Notes: generated by a model not told the origin, from the sequence alone. 64,000 bases of DNA from Nitrosomonas sp. (GCA_016708955.1 JADJES010000001.1:620001-684000), one strand, 5' to 3'. Positions 1-8,505 are shown, counted from the first letter of the stretch. Program-made: numbers and translations.

Positions 1-210
1 CTGCGACAGTGCTTCGCTCTTCGCGCCGTAGCGAATGCGGCGCAAATGTGCCAGTTCCAGCGTCAGCGCCTGATTCTTCGCTTCCAGCAGCTTGAGCTCG
101 TTTTGTGCTTGCGTAAGCAGCGATTGAATCAGGTCCGATACCTCGGTTTTAGCTTCCGGTGTGAGGTTCAAATGATCTAATTCGATTGACTGTTTTGCGT
201 GCGTTTTCAT
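1..210 (-). CDS. tnpC: IS66 transposase TnpC, N-terminal part (cut by window edge)
   Basis: The reading frame opens with ATG at 210 (MKTHAKQSIELDHLNL) and stays open to the window edge, giving 70 residues. The segment is a leucine- and glutamate-rich coiled coil (LLEAKNQALTLELAHLRR) followed by RYGAKSEALS, which is the N-terminal leucine-zipper region of the IS66 DDE transposase. The catalytic domain would lie left of position 1. It follows tnpB by about 48 nt and belongs to the same transcription unit. Integrity of the full gene cannot be judged. Confidence 0.85.
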   Translation of the reverse strand, partial: MKTHAKQSIELDHLNLTPEAKTEVSDLIQSLLTQAQNELKLLEAKNQALTLELAHLRRIRYGAKSEALSQ

Positions 211-258
211 GGTGTTATTATACCGCAAAACCCGCGCAAAGTGACTCCAGTATTGGCT

Positions 259-606
259 TTAGCTATATTTCCGTGCGCAAGATTGCAACCCCAAACGACG
301 CCAATCCACTCCGGCAATCAACCACTCCCATTGCGACGAAGTCAGTTCCATCCCGCCCGTATCCGAACGTCCCCAAACAAACCGCCCCTGATGCAAGCGG
401 CGCTGGCACAACCACACGCCGGTGCCGTCCCACAGCAGCACCTTGATGCGATTGCCCGCGCGATTGCAAAACACAAACGCCGAACCCGCACAAGGCGATC
501 GCTGCAACGCCTGCTCCACCAACACCGACAACCCGTCAATGCCGCGACGCATATCCACCGGCTCAACCATCAACCAAATCTTCCCCGGATTCGCAATCAA
601 AGACAC
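259..606 (-). CDS. tnpB: IS66 accessory protein TnpB (Orf2)
   Basis: The protein of about 115 residues begins at a GTG (606) with VSLIANPGKIWLMVEPVDMR and carries the family signature DMRRGIDGL, the FCNRAGNRIKVLLWDGTG block and the WRRL tail. Length and motifs match IS66 Orf2 (TnpB), which is required for transposition though its biochemical role is unclear. The open frame extends upstream to 849, but that part is the out-of-frame shadow of tnpA. The GTG start overlaps the end of tnpA by 10 nt, as is typical of the translationally coupled IS66 genes. Confidence 0.85.
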   Translation of the reverse strand: MSLIANPGKIWLMVEPVDMRRGIDGLSVLVEQALQRSPCAGSAFVFCNRAGNRIKVLLWDGTGVWLCQRRLHQGRFVWGRSDTGGMELTSSQWEWLIAGVDWRRLGLQSCARKYS

Positions 607-887
607 TTCAACAACTCCCCCAACCAATGCGGCGAAACCGTCGGCGGCAGCTCCAACACATGATCGCCCTGGCCGTGAAGACGCATCGTATTCGCCGGCA
701 TAGACATTGGCTTGATCGTGACCGGAACCAACGCAGGCGACCGAATAACCTGACCGGCACGATGCTTGCGAACCCAATTGCCAAACGTCTTGGTATTCAA
801 ACCATGTTCCCGGCAATAAGCCGCCTGAGACATTCCGCTGGTTTGCCATGCTTCGATATGAATTCGTCGTGCTTCTGATGATGACAT
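597..887 (-). CDS. tnpA: IS66 accessory protein TnpA (Orf1, HTH)
   Basis: This 96-residue protein has an N-terminal helix-turn-helix (IEAWQTSGMSQAAYCREHGL followed by NTKTFGNWVRKH), the standard fold of IS66 Orf1. It is the promoter-proximal gene of the element, with its ATG at 887 preceded by an AGGAGG-like site. Its end overlaps the tnpB GTG start. The gene looks intact and of normal family length. Confidence 0.85.
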   Translation of the reverse strand: MSSSEARRIHIEAWQTSGMSQAAYCREHGLNTKTFGNWVRKHRAGQVIRSPALVPVTIKPMSMPANTMRLHGQGDHVLELPPTVSPHWLGELLKCL

Positions 888-1012
888 CGTTCCTCCTTGT
901 GAAAGGTTTGAGGATAACGATGATTTGTCAGGATGTTAATGTGGAAGGGTTGGAGGCTTACGATGCTTTATGTTTTTCTTGTCGGCATAAATTGCTAAAG
1001 CCTCTGAATCAC

Positions 1013-1083
1013 TGTCATTTCGAGCAGAGCGAGAAATCTATGCTGTTGATTCGCAAAGATTCCTCACTGCGTTCGGAATGACA
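1013..1083. repeat. Dispersed ~71-bp palindromic repeat (R1), copy A
   Basis: The block begins TGTCATTTCGAG and ends in GTTCGGAATGACA, so its two ends form an imperfect inverted repeat of about 13 bp; a GAGAAATCT/AAGATTCCTC pair lies inside. The same block recurs at 8432-8502 and 11740-11809. It lies just outside the IS66 end and at the 3' end of the flavin reductase gene. No coding capacity is evident. Confidence 0.75.
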
Positions 1084-1091
1084 AAGATGAA

Positions 1092-1760
1092 TTATTTGGA
1101 GTTTCTTGAGGGGGAATTTCTTTGCGAGGGATTTTTTTTGAATGCTGGCGCCAATTTGTGCGGGTCGATAGCGTTGCGCTGATTTTGTGCGGCGGATGCC
1201 CACCAGGTGAGCTGCGTGAAGGTTCTGGCGAAATAGTTCGTCCATCTTTCCGCATCGACGGGCTCAAGAAAATTTCCGTCTTCCGCGAGCACTTCATGCG
1301 CTTTGGGAATATGGATCATCGCCGAAACCGGCAAGCAACCCAACTCCGACAGAAAAGACCGCATGCCCACCGCTGCCCTGACACCACCCCATTGCCCTGC
1401 CGAATAAGTGACAATCGTGCTGGGTTTGTACGAAAACAGCGAACTGCCGAAGTGATTGAGCAAATGCGCCAAAGCCGGACTCAGCGAATGATTGTATTCC
1501 GGACTCACCATGACATAGCCATCCGCGGCTGCGATCTTGTCCGCCAAGGATTGGAGCTGAGCGGGTGCTTTGCCTTGTGCGTAAGCAAAGTGCGGTTTGA
1601 ATATGGGTGCAAAATCAAAATCCAGCGGATCGATCAGTTCCGCTGAAATATCGTCTCGTTGAAGCTGCGCCACGCAAGCTTTCGCGACTCTCAGGCCAAG
1701 CCGGGGAGGGTTGGGTGGCGTGCTGTCTCGCACCGTACCAAGAAAAACCAGGAATTTCAT
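1092..1760 (-). CDS. NADPH-dependent FMN reductase family protein (flavodoxin-like fold)
   Basis: A 222-residue protein beginning MKFLVFLGTVRDSTPPNPPR, with the phosphate-binding loop of the NADPH-dependent FMN reductase family at residues 7-14 and the conserved block DGYVMVSPEYNHSLSPALAH near residue 80, which contacts flavin. The block TYSAGQWGGVRA follows near residue 118. Such proteins reduce FMN, quinones or azo compounds in the cytosol; the substrate cannot be read from sequence. The last ~20 residues (KKNPSQRNSPSRNSK) are low-complexity and run up to repeat R1, so the C-terminus may have been altered. The ATG at 1760 lies inside the upstream gene's frame. Confidence 0.8.
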   Translation of the reverse strand: MKFLVFLGTVRDSTPPNPPRLGLRVAKACVAQLQRDDISAELIDPLDFDFAPIFKPHFAYAQGKAPAQLQSLADKIAAADGYVMVSPEYNHSLSPALAHLLNHFGSSLFSYKPSTIVTYSAGQWGGVRAAVGMRSFLSELGCLPVSAMIHIPKAHEVLAEDGNFLEPVDAERWTNYFARTFTQLTWWASAAQNQRNAIDPHKLAPAFKKNPSQRNSPSRNSK

Positions 1761-2511
1761 AAGTATTCTGAATCCTTATTATTCTGAGAACATGATAACA
1801 AGCCAAACGGCACAACTTATTGCATGCTTGCTTGAGTATTAAATTTACTTGCCCTACTTCATCAATTGATGCTGCTTTACTATCATTAGCAATCAACTCA
1901 ATTACTAAATCAGGTTCTGTTGCAATTGTGCGATCGCCAAGCAATGACATTTCGTTCTTAGCCATAGCATTAACAAAGTCTGTCACATAACGCGTCTTCT
2001 GCTCCAAGAGAGAAGATTTTGACAAAAGAAACCATTTGCTTAACCGGGAATAATAAATTGCAAACATTAGGGGAATGGCATGAATATTTGCGTAGTTTTC
2101 GAGCTTTTCTAAGTATTTTTTATTGAATTGGTATGGAGATTTAATATTTGGGAAATGACAATTTTTGACCTCAATGAAAATTTGCTGCCCATTATTAAGT
2201 ATTACTTTGTAATCTGGAGCTAAAATATTCTGCTCGGATGAGAATGCTTCCCCACTATCTTCTTGCTTTATGAATTGACACTGACCTAAGGCGCCTGCAA
2301 CATGTGCAAACAGTGACTCTACGCGTTTACCATAAATGAGAATCGGATTGTCTTGAGAAGATTTCAATGAACTACTAATGCGTTCAATAAAGTGATCTAC
2401 ATCTTCTTTTACATATAGTCTGTAATTGTGTTTAAGTCCCATTGCAGTGAAGAGATCTATCACTTCAAATTTTTCAGGGTCTCTTTTTACACGTTTCAAA
2501 TAAACCTCCAA
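1615..2511 (-). CDS. PD-(D/E)XK nuclease-like protein of unknown function, 3' end probably displaced
   Basis: I do not recognise a named family. The 298-residue frame carries the layout of a PD-(D/E)XK nuclease core: a helix with a candidate acidic residue (KRVESLFAHVAGAL, near residue 65), then APDYKVI near residue 100, then FIEVKN about 12 residues later, which together give E...PD...ExK. This suggests a restriction-like or resolvase-like endonuclease domain. Residues from about 251 onward lie in another frame over the flavin reductase gene and lose conserved character (many Arg, Ser and Pro), so the native C-terminus is probably missing. No methyltransferase or partner gene is adjacent. 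The ATG at 2511 is the first in frame. Confidence 0.55.
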   Translation of the reverse strand: MEVYLKRVKRDPEKFEVIDLFTAMGLKHNYRLYVKEDVDHFIERISSSLKSSQDNPILIYGKRVESLFAHVAGALGQCQFIKQEDSGEAFSSEQNILAPDYKVILNNGQQIFIEVKNCHFPNIKSPYQFNKKYLEKLENYANIHAIPLMFAIYYSRLSKWFLLSKSSLLEQKTRYVTDFVNAMAKNEMSLLGDRTIATEPDLVIELIANDSKAASIDEVGQVNLILKQACNKLCRLACYHVLRIIRIQNTYEIPGFSWYGARQHATQPSPAWPESRESLRGAASTRRYFSGTDRSAGF

Positions 2512-2636
2512 TCAAAGTCATACTTGCGAGTAATTATAAAGCCTGTGCATATCTACTATGCTTAAGAATATGTAACAACGAGGTAGTGATTAGTTTGATT
2601 ACAGTTACGTAGCGGTGTAGATCTGATCTACTCTGC

Positions 2637-3899
2637 TTACAACAAAAAGACAGTCGCCAAACTCAGAAAAATAAAGAATCCGCCGCTATCCGTCACCGCA
2701 GTGATCATTACGCTGGAGCCAATCGCCGGGTCGCGGCCGAATTTGCGTAGGGTCAGCGGGATTAGGACACCGAGCAGCGCGGCCAGCAGCAGATTCAACA
2801 CCAACGCCAAGGTCATGACCAGACCCAGTTCGGCGTTCTGGTAAATGGCAAAGGTAAACAAGCCGACGATGGTTCCCCAGAGCAGGCCGTTGACGATACT
2901 GACGCCGACTTCTTTGGTGATTAATTTCCAGGCGCTGCTGGTGTTGATTTGATCGAGCGCGAGCGCGCGCACGATCATGGTGATGGTTTGATTGCCGGAG
3001 TTGCCGCCGATGCCGGCGATGATCGGCATCAAGGCGGCGAGTGCGACCAGTTTTTCGATGGAGTCTTCAAACACGCCGATGACACGCGAAGCGATGAAAG
3101 CGGTGACCAGATTGATGGCCAGCCAGACCCAGCGGTTTTTAACGCTCTTTAAGACCGGTGCAAAGAGATCTTCCTCTTCCCTCAAACCCGCTAAATTCAA
3201 CGCTTCATTCTCGGCTTTTTCGCGGATAAAATCGATCACGGTGTTGACGGTGACACGGCCCAGTAGTTTGTCGTTTTCATCCACCACGGAAGCGGAGACC
3301 AGGTCGTAGCGCTCGAACGCGTTGGCAGCCTGTTGCGCGACATCATCCGGTTGCAATTTGATTATTTCGTTGGTCATGACATCGGCAACGAGGGTGTCCG
3401 AATCGCTGACGAGCAAGCGGTTGATCAGCAATACGCCTTTCAATTGTTCATTCCGGTCGACTACGAAGAGCTGATCGGTATGATCCGGCATTTCGTCCAG
3501 CATGCGTAAATAGCGTAGAACCACCTCTATCCGGACATCTTCGCGAATCGTGATGACATCGAAATCCATTAAGGCGCCGACGGAATCCTCCGGGTACGAC
3601 ATGGCGGCACGCAGTTGTTCGCGTTCTTCCACGGGGAGCGAGCGGAAAACATCGTCCATGACTTCTTGCGGCAAATCGGGCGCAAGATCGGCGATCTCGT
3701 TGGCATCGAGATATTCCGTCGCCGCGACCAATTCCTGATTGTGCATGTCGGTAATCAGCGTGGCGCGGACGGCATCGGAGGTTTCCAGCAAAACTTCTCC
3801 GTCCCGGTCCGATTTGACCATGCTCCAGATCAACAGCCGGTCTTCCAGCGGCAGCGCTTCCAGGATCAGCGCAATATCGGCGGGGTGGAGCTGATCCAA
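2637..3899 (-). CDS. mgtE: Magnesium transporter MgtE (N-terminally shortened open frame)
   Basis: The open frame encodes 420 residues of MgtE: an N domain of alternating helices (LHPADIALILEALPLEDRL), two CBS domains around residues 105-220 (DFDVITIREDV, DVMTNEIIKLQPDD), a plug helix, and five membrane segments from about residue 255. The latter include the conserved PIIAGIGGNSGNQT selectivity region. MgtE is an inner-membrane Mg2+ channel gated by cytosolic Mg2+. The frame given starts at a TTG codon within FLDQLHPADI. The true family start lies about 60 codons upstream at 4078, cut off by a TAG at 3951-3953 and a 1-nt frameshift. Whether the short form is made is uncertain. Confidence 0.85.
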   Translation of the reverse strand: MDQLHPADIALILEALPLEDRLLIWSMVKSDRDGEVLLETSDAVRATLITDMHNQELVAATEYLDANEIADLAPDLPQEVMDDVFRSLPVEEREQLRAAMSYPEDSVGALMDFDVITIREDVRIEVVLRYLRMLDEMPDHTDQLFVVDRNEQLKGVLLINRLLVSDSDTLVADVMTNEIIKLQPDDVAQQAANAFERYDLVSASVVDENDKLLGRVTVNTVIDFIREKAENEALNLAGLREEEDLFAPVLKSVKNRWVWLAINLVTAFIASRVIGVFEDSIEKLVALAALMPIIAGIGGNSGNQTITMIVRALALDQINTSSAWKLITKEVGVSIVNGLLWGTIVGLFTFAIYQNAELGLVMTLALVLNLLLAALLGVLIPLTLRKFGRDPAIGSSVMITAVTDSGGFFIFLSLATVFLL

Positions 3900-4078
3900 A
3901 AAGGCTTGTAACTCGGACAGATTTTGTTTCTGTACTGTGGATTCAGCCAGCTATTCATCCGGCGTATCCTGCAAATTCACCAGGCCTGCCACCAGTTTGT
4001 ATTTGCGCAACAGGTAGGTTGCCTGTTGTTGGGGGTCGGTGAATTTTCCGGGTCGTCGCTGTTATTTATTTCGGTCAT
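3900..4078 (-). pseudogene. mgtE: Lost 5' end of mgtE (frameshift plus in-frame stop)
   Basis: ATG at 4078 opens MTEINNSDDPE, then the frame is lost. One base inserted in the short A run just after DDPE would restore FTDPQQQATYLLRKYKLVAG, which continues as NLQDTPDE, TAG at 3953-3951, LAESTVQKQNLSELQAF and then the MgtE open frame. Restored, the protein would be about 480 residues, closer to family length. There are thus two independent lesions in the first 60 codons. Confidence 0.75.
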
Positions 4079-4407
4079 AACGGATTGTCGCTTGCAAGAC
4101 AGTTAGTATTATTGTGAGTCAGCCCAGCGCGTTTATACGCGGAACAGTTTGCAGTTTGATGACCGGAAAGTATAACCCTCCCTACGATACCAATACCATT
4201 AAATTATCCGATGGATAGTGAAATCATTTGAGGAGTCTCTGATTAAGTCCTTCGACAGGCTTAGGACGAACGGTAATATATTGATTACGTTCGTGGTGAG
4301 CTTGTCAGACCATGGATGTAATCAATTTGATCAGACTTCAAGCGGTTTGATGAAATTTCTACAGAACCGCTTTCAATTGAAAAAGCATCTGCTCGTGCTG
4401 AGTGTAT
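4079..4407. other. Intergenic region between mgtE and aroE
   Basis: No gene is supported here. The only structure seen is the palindromic repeat at 4247-4313. The short open frame reading across it from 4218 has no recognisable protein character. Confidence 0.6.
4247..4313. repeat. Palindromic intergenic repeat (R2)
   Basis: The left arm TCCTTCGACAGGCTTAGGA plus CGAACGGTAA pairs imperfectly with the right arm TTACGTTCGTGGTGAGC plus TTGTCAGACCATG, around a short AT loop. This resembles a class of dispersed hairpin repeats seen in many proteobacterial genomes (GTTCGACAGGCTCAGGACGA-type). Only one copy was seen in this window. Confidence 0.6.
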
Positions 4408-5226
4408 TCAGGTCTGAGATTTCAGCATCGCAATCACCGGTTTTGTCTGGGGATGGATGCCGCGCCATAGAAAGAAGGATTCAGCCGCTTGTTCCACCAG
4501 CATACCGATGCCATCCGCTATCTGGCGTGTGCCATTTTGTTGTGCGAATTTGAGAAAACGCGTGGGCTCCTGGCGATACATCATGTCGTAGGCGAGAGTG
4601 GACTGCGCAAAAACACCGGCGGGTATTTCGGGCAGCGCATCGTGCAGGCTGGCGGAGGTTGCATTGATGATGATGTCAAAATGCGCATCGGCGAAATGCA
4701 TAAAATCGCCCGCGATGCTATTGCCATAGGGACTGAACTGTTCCTGAAGTGCCACTGCTTTTTCAGGGGTGCGGTTAGCAATGGCCAGTAGCGAAGGTTT
4801 TTGTTGCAACAGCGGCAGGATGACGCCTCGCGCGGCGCCACCGGCACCGAGCAGCAATATGCGCTTCCCTGCGATGGGAATTTCCAGATTATTCTCGATG
4901 TCGCGGACTAATCCTGCGCCATCGGTGTTATCACCGAGAATTTCATCGTTTTCGAATTTAAGTGTATTGACCGCTTGCGCGATGGTTGCCCGTTCCGTTA
5001 AACGGGTGGCCAGCCGGTAAGCTTCGAGCTTGAATGGCACAGTAACATTCATGCCCTTACCGCCATTCCGACGGAAGCTTTTCACAGTCGCCTCAAAACC
5101 ATCCAGTGGCGCTAGAAGCGCGTCATACTGCATGGATTGTTCTGTTTGTTGCGCAAAAGTTTTGTGGATCAAGGGGGATTTGCTGTGCGAAATGGGGTTG
5201 CCAATCACGGCGTAAGAATCGAGCAT
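4408..5226 (-). CDS. aroE: Shikimate dehydrogenase (NADP+)
   Basis: AroE reduces 3-dehydroshikimate to shikimate with NADPH in aromatic amino acid biosynthesis. At 272 residues it is of normal length. Visible signatures are YAVIGNPISHSKSP (substrate-binding serines, residues 5-18), NVTVPFK with the catalytic lysine near residue 66, GDNTDGAG near residue 99 with the catalytic aspartate, the GAGGAARG nucleotide loop near residue 127, and NRTPEK for NADP+ selectivity. The ATG at 5226 begins MLDSYAVIG with no better alternative. It lies directly downstream of the TonB-like gene on the same strand, 60 nt away. No lesions were seen. Confidence 0.95.
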   Translation of the reverse strand: MLDSYAVIGNPISHSKSPLIHKTFAQQTEQSMQYDALLAPLDGFEATVKSFRRNGGKGMNVTVPFKLEAYRLATRLTERATIAQAVNTLKFENDEILGDNTDGAGLVRDIENNLEIPIAGKRILLLGAGGAARGVILPLLQQKPSLLAIANRTPEKAVALQEQFSPYGNSIAGDFMHFADAHFDIIINATSASLHDALPEIPAGVFAQSTLAYDMMYRQEPTRFLKFAQQNGTRQIADGIGMLVEQAAESFFLWRGIHPQTKPVIAMLKSQT

Positions 5227-5286
5227 GGGTAGAGAAATACTTGGTTAAGTTGGAATTAGGAACCGTTTCCGGTTGCCTATGAATAA

Positions 5287-6204
5287 CTACTGACTCAGCA
5301 GCATGTCCGAAGATGCAAATACCCAGGTGCGGGTAATATGCAGGATATCCGTATCCTGCCTGATATCCGGCGGGAAAGGCGCAAATCCATTTTGCCCGGC
5401 GAGTTTTACAATATTGATGGCGGCGTCGTCCAGGATTTTTTCTCCGGATGAGCGATTGATTTCAATCGACTCCACACTGCCATCCGACCGGATACTGACA
5501 GTAAGCTGTAAGTTGCCATAGAGTTTATCTTTTCTGGCGGCTTCGGGGTAATTCAAATTACCGATGCGTTCGACCTTCATGCGCCAATCCTCGACATAGC
5601 GCGCAAAGCGGTATTCTTTGGTGCGCGCGCCGACAAATTTGCGTTTCGGGCGCTTCTGGTAGTCATCATGATCTTTATCAATTTGTGCTCTGAGGCGGAT
5701 AATATCAAGACTGCGCAGCAATAACTCGGCCGGATCTGTTGTAACTGGTTTACTTTCGGCTTCGTTCTTGTGTTCGCTGGGTTGTTCGATTTGCGGGATA
5801 TCACTGACCGCAGCCATCAGTTTCTTGGCTTCCTGTTCCAGTTGTTTAACTTTCTGCTGGGCTACGTTGTTATCGATGACCGGTTTGCTTTTAGGCAGTA
5901 CCGGAAAGGGCGTTTTTGCCCGGCGATCGGCGTCCGTGTTGCCGCCACCGTCCAGATTGTCTTGCGCAAGCAGTTCGGTTTCTTTCGGTTTGGTCAGTGT
6001 TTTGTTGTTAACCAGCACAACTTCGAGAGATGAAGCGATTTTGTCGAATTTCGGTTGAGGGAACTGAAAAGTTACGCCAAAAAGAATGATGACATGCAGT
6101 AGCATGGAAGCAACTATCGCTACAACCATGCGATTGGTTTGGGAAGATAGATAACCGCCCAGCGTTGCTGGTGTGGTTTTGTGTATTTGAATAGTAACAG
6201 CCAA
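5287..6204 (-). CDS. TonB-family energy-transducing protein
   Basis: A 305-residue protein with one membrane segment near residues 27-47 (MVVAIVASMLLHVIILFGVT), including the S-x(3)-H motif (SMLLH) used by TonB to contact ExbB/ExbD. A charged, Lys/Glu-rich linker follows (about residues 60-190), then a C-terminal TonB domain (YVEDWRMKVERIGNLNYPEA, then GNLQLTVSIRSDGSVESIEI). It would couple the proton-motive force to outer-membrane receptors or another envelope process. No exbBD or receptor gene is adjacent, so the partner is unknown. The start is a TTG at 6204 behind an AAGG-containing site. Confidence 0.8.
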   Translation of the reverse strand: MAVTIQIHKTTPATLGGYLSSQTNRMVVAIVASMLLHVIILFGVTFQFPQPKFDKIASSLEVVLVNNKTLTKPKETELLAQDNLDGGGNTDADRRAKTPFPVLPKSKPVIDNNVAQQKVKQLEQEAKKLMAAVSDIPQIEQPSEHKNEAESKPVTTDPAELLLRSLDIIRLRAQIDKDHDDYQKRPKRKFVGARTKEYRFARYVEDWRMKVERIGNLNYPEAARKDKLYGNLQLTVSIRSDGSVESIEINRSSGEKILDDAAINIVKLAGQNGFAPFPPDIRQDTDILHITRTWVFASSDMLLSQ

Positions 6205-6292
6205 AGGGTTAAACCTTGAAAATTAAGTCTTAGCTAGCTCATGCAATTATATTATTTTAGGCAACAGATTAATCATAAATTTGGAGATTCGC

Positions 6293-8149
6293 TTATGCAT
6301 CCTGTTTTTGCAGGAATTCTGCGTGCAAGTTGCGCTCAAGCAGATCTACCCCAGATAATTTAAGTTTGACGTAAGTATTCGGCGCCATCTCGGGCAGTGA
6401 AGGCACCCGTGTGACGAATGGAATATGATCAAATTTCACTAAATTTTCTTTAATGACTTGTGCGTTAATAGTTTGAATTTTTTCTTGCAATAACCAGCGC
6501 AAACACCAGTAACGTTCCATAGCTCGCTGGAATTCGCTATAAATTCCATAGGCTGTTTCAAAGTCGCGCATTGCGATTAAGAGACTGGTGCTCTCCTTAG
6601 TATAATGCGGCGGTTCGGCGCGCAGCATGGCAATGAGTTGTCGCTGATTAATCAGATCAACATAACGTCGCATGGGGGAACTGCTCCAGGCGTATTGCGA
6701 GACACCCAGTCCTTGGTGAGGGGCAGGTGAAGTGCTCATCTTGACCTTGCCATTGGCCTGACTGCGAAAGATGCCGGTAATGCCCGCATCGGTTAATTGT
6801 TTGCCCCATTCCGTATTGACATAAATCATCAGCTCAGACACGACTTTGTCAATGGGGGATCCGCGCCGGCGTTCGCTGATTGTGACGTGGTCATTTTTGA
6901 TTTCAAAACTATAATCAATTTTGTCATTATTCGTATCACTGGCTTTGCCGCGTTGGTTTTCCATCTTGCAGGCAAATTTCCACAGTAGGCTTAATTCCTT
7001 GTTAAAGGTGTGTTCAAAGTCGCCTTTGCTTAATGTGGTTTCGTTGAAATGCTGTTCGAGTGAATTGTGACGCAAATTGGCCGCAATTTTTATTTTCTCA
7101 ATCCGGCTTTCTGTGCTTTTGACAGTAAAATCATCCGATACATCAAGATACAGGGAAAGCACAGGGCACAACCGGTTTTCTGCTAATGTGAAGTGATTAA
7201 TCGTGACATCCGGCAGCATGGTGATTTTGCTTCCCGGCAGATAAACCGTCGATAGTCGTGATGAAGCGGTTTTATCGAGCATTGATTCAGGATCGATCCC
7301 CAGCGCTGGCGCTGCAATATGGATACCGATGCGGAAACTGCCAAATGCTAAGGGTGTCACAGAAAAAGCATCATCAATTTCTGTCGTTGAAGCATCGTCG
7401 ATACTGAATGCAACTACATCTGCGACAGGTAAGCCGGAGAAATCGTTCGATGCTTGATGCGGTTCAAGTTCGCCAAACCCGATGCCTTCAGGAAAATATT
7501 CCCAGACAAACTGATTGAAGTGGTAATCGTGTGAGGACGGAATAGCACCACACTTTTCCATCAGTTTTGCGACGGTGAGCTTTTTTTCGGTACAGACTGC
7601 TTCGAGTGCTTTCCATTCAATCGTGTTTTTATCCGGTTTGTAGAGTAAATTAGGGATGCGCGGTTTAAATTCTTCTGGCAGCACAAACTGATTTAATTGT
7701 TCCACGTAACAGGCTTGTTGCGCTGCTTGCAGGCGTTTCTTCTCTTGACCGGCTAAAGCCGCTCTCAGTGCATCCGGTGGTGCCGCTCTGTAGTGTCCGT
7801 GCCCTTTTTTATAGAAATACATCGGCGCGCTTTGCAGCAGCAGCAAAATGGCTGCAGCTTCAACCGGATTGGGTGTGTGGCCAAAGTAATCGGTTGCCAG
7901 GGTATCGCTGGCAAATTCTGTATCCTGTGTGCAGCATTCCCAGAGAAAATCCGGATCCAATTCATCGGCTATTTTTTGCACATGATTCATAAATTCGGAT
8001 AAAGGTGGCGCATCAAACCGGAATAGCACGGATGTTGCTTTGATCTTTGATCGTTTGCCATGCACAGCCTCTATCTGTAACGAGGTATTGTTGTCAGCCA
8101 GTATGGCGCCTACCTTAAAGGTTCCAGCTTCTTCGTAAAAAACGTTCAT
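6293..8149 (-). CDS. RNB-domain exoribonuclease (RNase II-type)
   Basis: A 618-residue protein whose central part, about residues 240-540, is the RNB catalytic domain. The acidic cluster SIDDASTTEIDDAFSV (near residue 250) supplies the Mg2+-binding aspartates, and YAWSSSPMRRYVDLINQRQL carries the conserved arginine block. The N-terminal ~200 residues lack obvious cold-shock repeats and the C-terminus is short, as in the RNase II-like proteins of betaproteobacteria rather than RNase R. It would degrade RNA 3' to 5' processively in the cytosol. The ATG at 8149 starts MNVFYEEAGTFKVG. It sits upstream of, and codirectional with, the tonB-like and aroE genes. Confidence 0.8.
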   Translation of the reverse strand: MNVFYEEAGTFKVGAILADNNTSLQIEAVHGKRSKIKATSVLFRFDAPPLSEFMNHVQKIADELDPDFLWECCTQDTEFASDTLATDYFGHTPNPVEAAAILLLLQSAPMYFYKKGHGHYRAAPPDALRAALAGQEKKRLQAAQQACYVEQLNQFVLPEEFKPRIPNLLYKPDKNTIEWKALEAVCTEKKLTVAKLMEKCGAIPSSHDYHFNQFVWEYFPEGIGFGELEPHQASNDFSGLPVADVVAFSIDDASTTEIDDAFSVTPLAFGSFRIGIHIAAPALGIDPESMLDKTASSRLSTVYLPGSKITMLPDVTINHFTLAENRLCPVLSLYLDVSDDFTVKSTESRIEKIKIAANLRHNSLEQHFNETTLSKGDFEHTFNKELSLLWKFACKMENQRGKASDTNNDKIDYSFEIKNDHVTISERRRGSPIDKVVSELMIYVNTEWGKQLTDAGITGIFRSQANGKVKMSTSPAPHQGLGVSQYAWSSSPMRRYVDLINQRQLIAMLRAEPPHYTKESTSLLIAMRDFETAYGIYSEFQRAMERYWCLRWLLQEKIQTINAQVIKENLVKFDHIPFVTRVPSLPEMAPNTYVKLKLSGVDLLERNLHAEFLQKQDA

Positions 8150-8343
8150 AAGATGGTTTTTGTCATTACGGACGGATAGTTAGAACAGAATTGCATCGGG
8201 AGAGATTGAGCCATCATCGGAAAATTAAAGGTTTAACATACAATTCATGAAGGTTTTTTGTAATGTATAAACCTGATCAACAATTCTGCATTATATACGA
8301 GACGTTTGCTAAAGATAAAAAGCAGTAGACCATTATTGCACAG
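8150..8343. other. Intergenic, upstream of the RNase II gene
   Basis: No gene, RNA or clear promoter could be assigned between the RNase II start and the duplicated flank that begins at 8344. Confidence 0.5.
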
Positions 8344-8431
8344 AAATAGTGCCAGCCTATTTCATAGAACCGGCTGGAACTGTTGACAGGGCTTTAGAAT
8401 GCTGCGGGTATTTAAGGAATCTTTGAATAAC

Positions 8432-8502
8432 TGTCATTTCGAGTATAGCGAGAAATCTATATTGTTGATTGCCAAAGACCCCCCACTACGTTCGGAATGA
8501 CA
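8432..8502. repeat. Dispersed palindromic repeat (R1), copy B
   Basis: Same element as at 1013-1083: it opens TGTCATTTCGAG and closes GTTCGGAATGACA. It lies three bases before the left end of the MITE-like repeat. Confidence 0.75.
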
Positions 8503-8505
8503 AAA

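Larger units (their letters stand above)
1..961 (-). mobile_element. IS66-family insertion sequence, 5' part (continues beyond the window)
   Basis: Three genes in the canonical IS66 order (tnpA, tnpB, tnpC) run on the minus strand from about 887 to beyond position 1. On the minus strand the outer end reads GTAAGCCTCCAACCCTTCC from 961, and GTAAG is the usual start of an IS66 terminal repeat, so the element boundary is placed at 961. The other end lies outside the window, so the 8-bp target duplication expected for this family cannot be checked; the candidate target sequence begins at 962. Confidence 0.85.

Noticed and set aside
3951..3953. Stop-codon reassignment, prompted by in-frame stops in mgtE and the EAL gene
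   Set aside because: The stops are different codons (TAG, TGA) and rare. Many other genes here end normally at both, so the code is standard.
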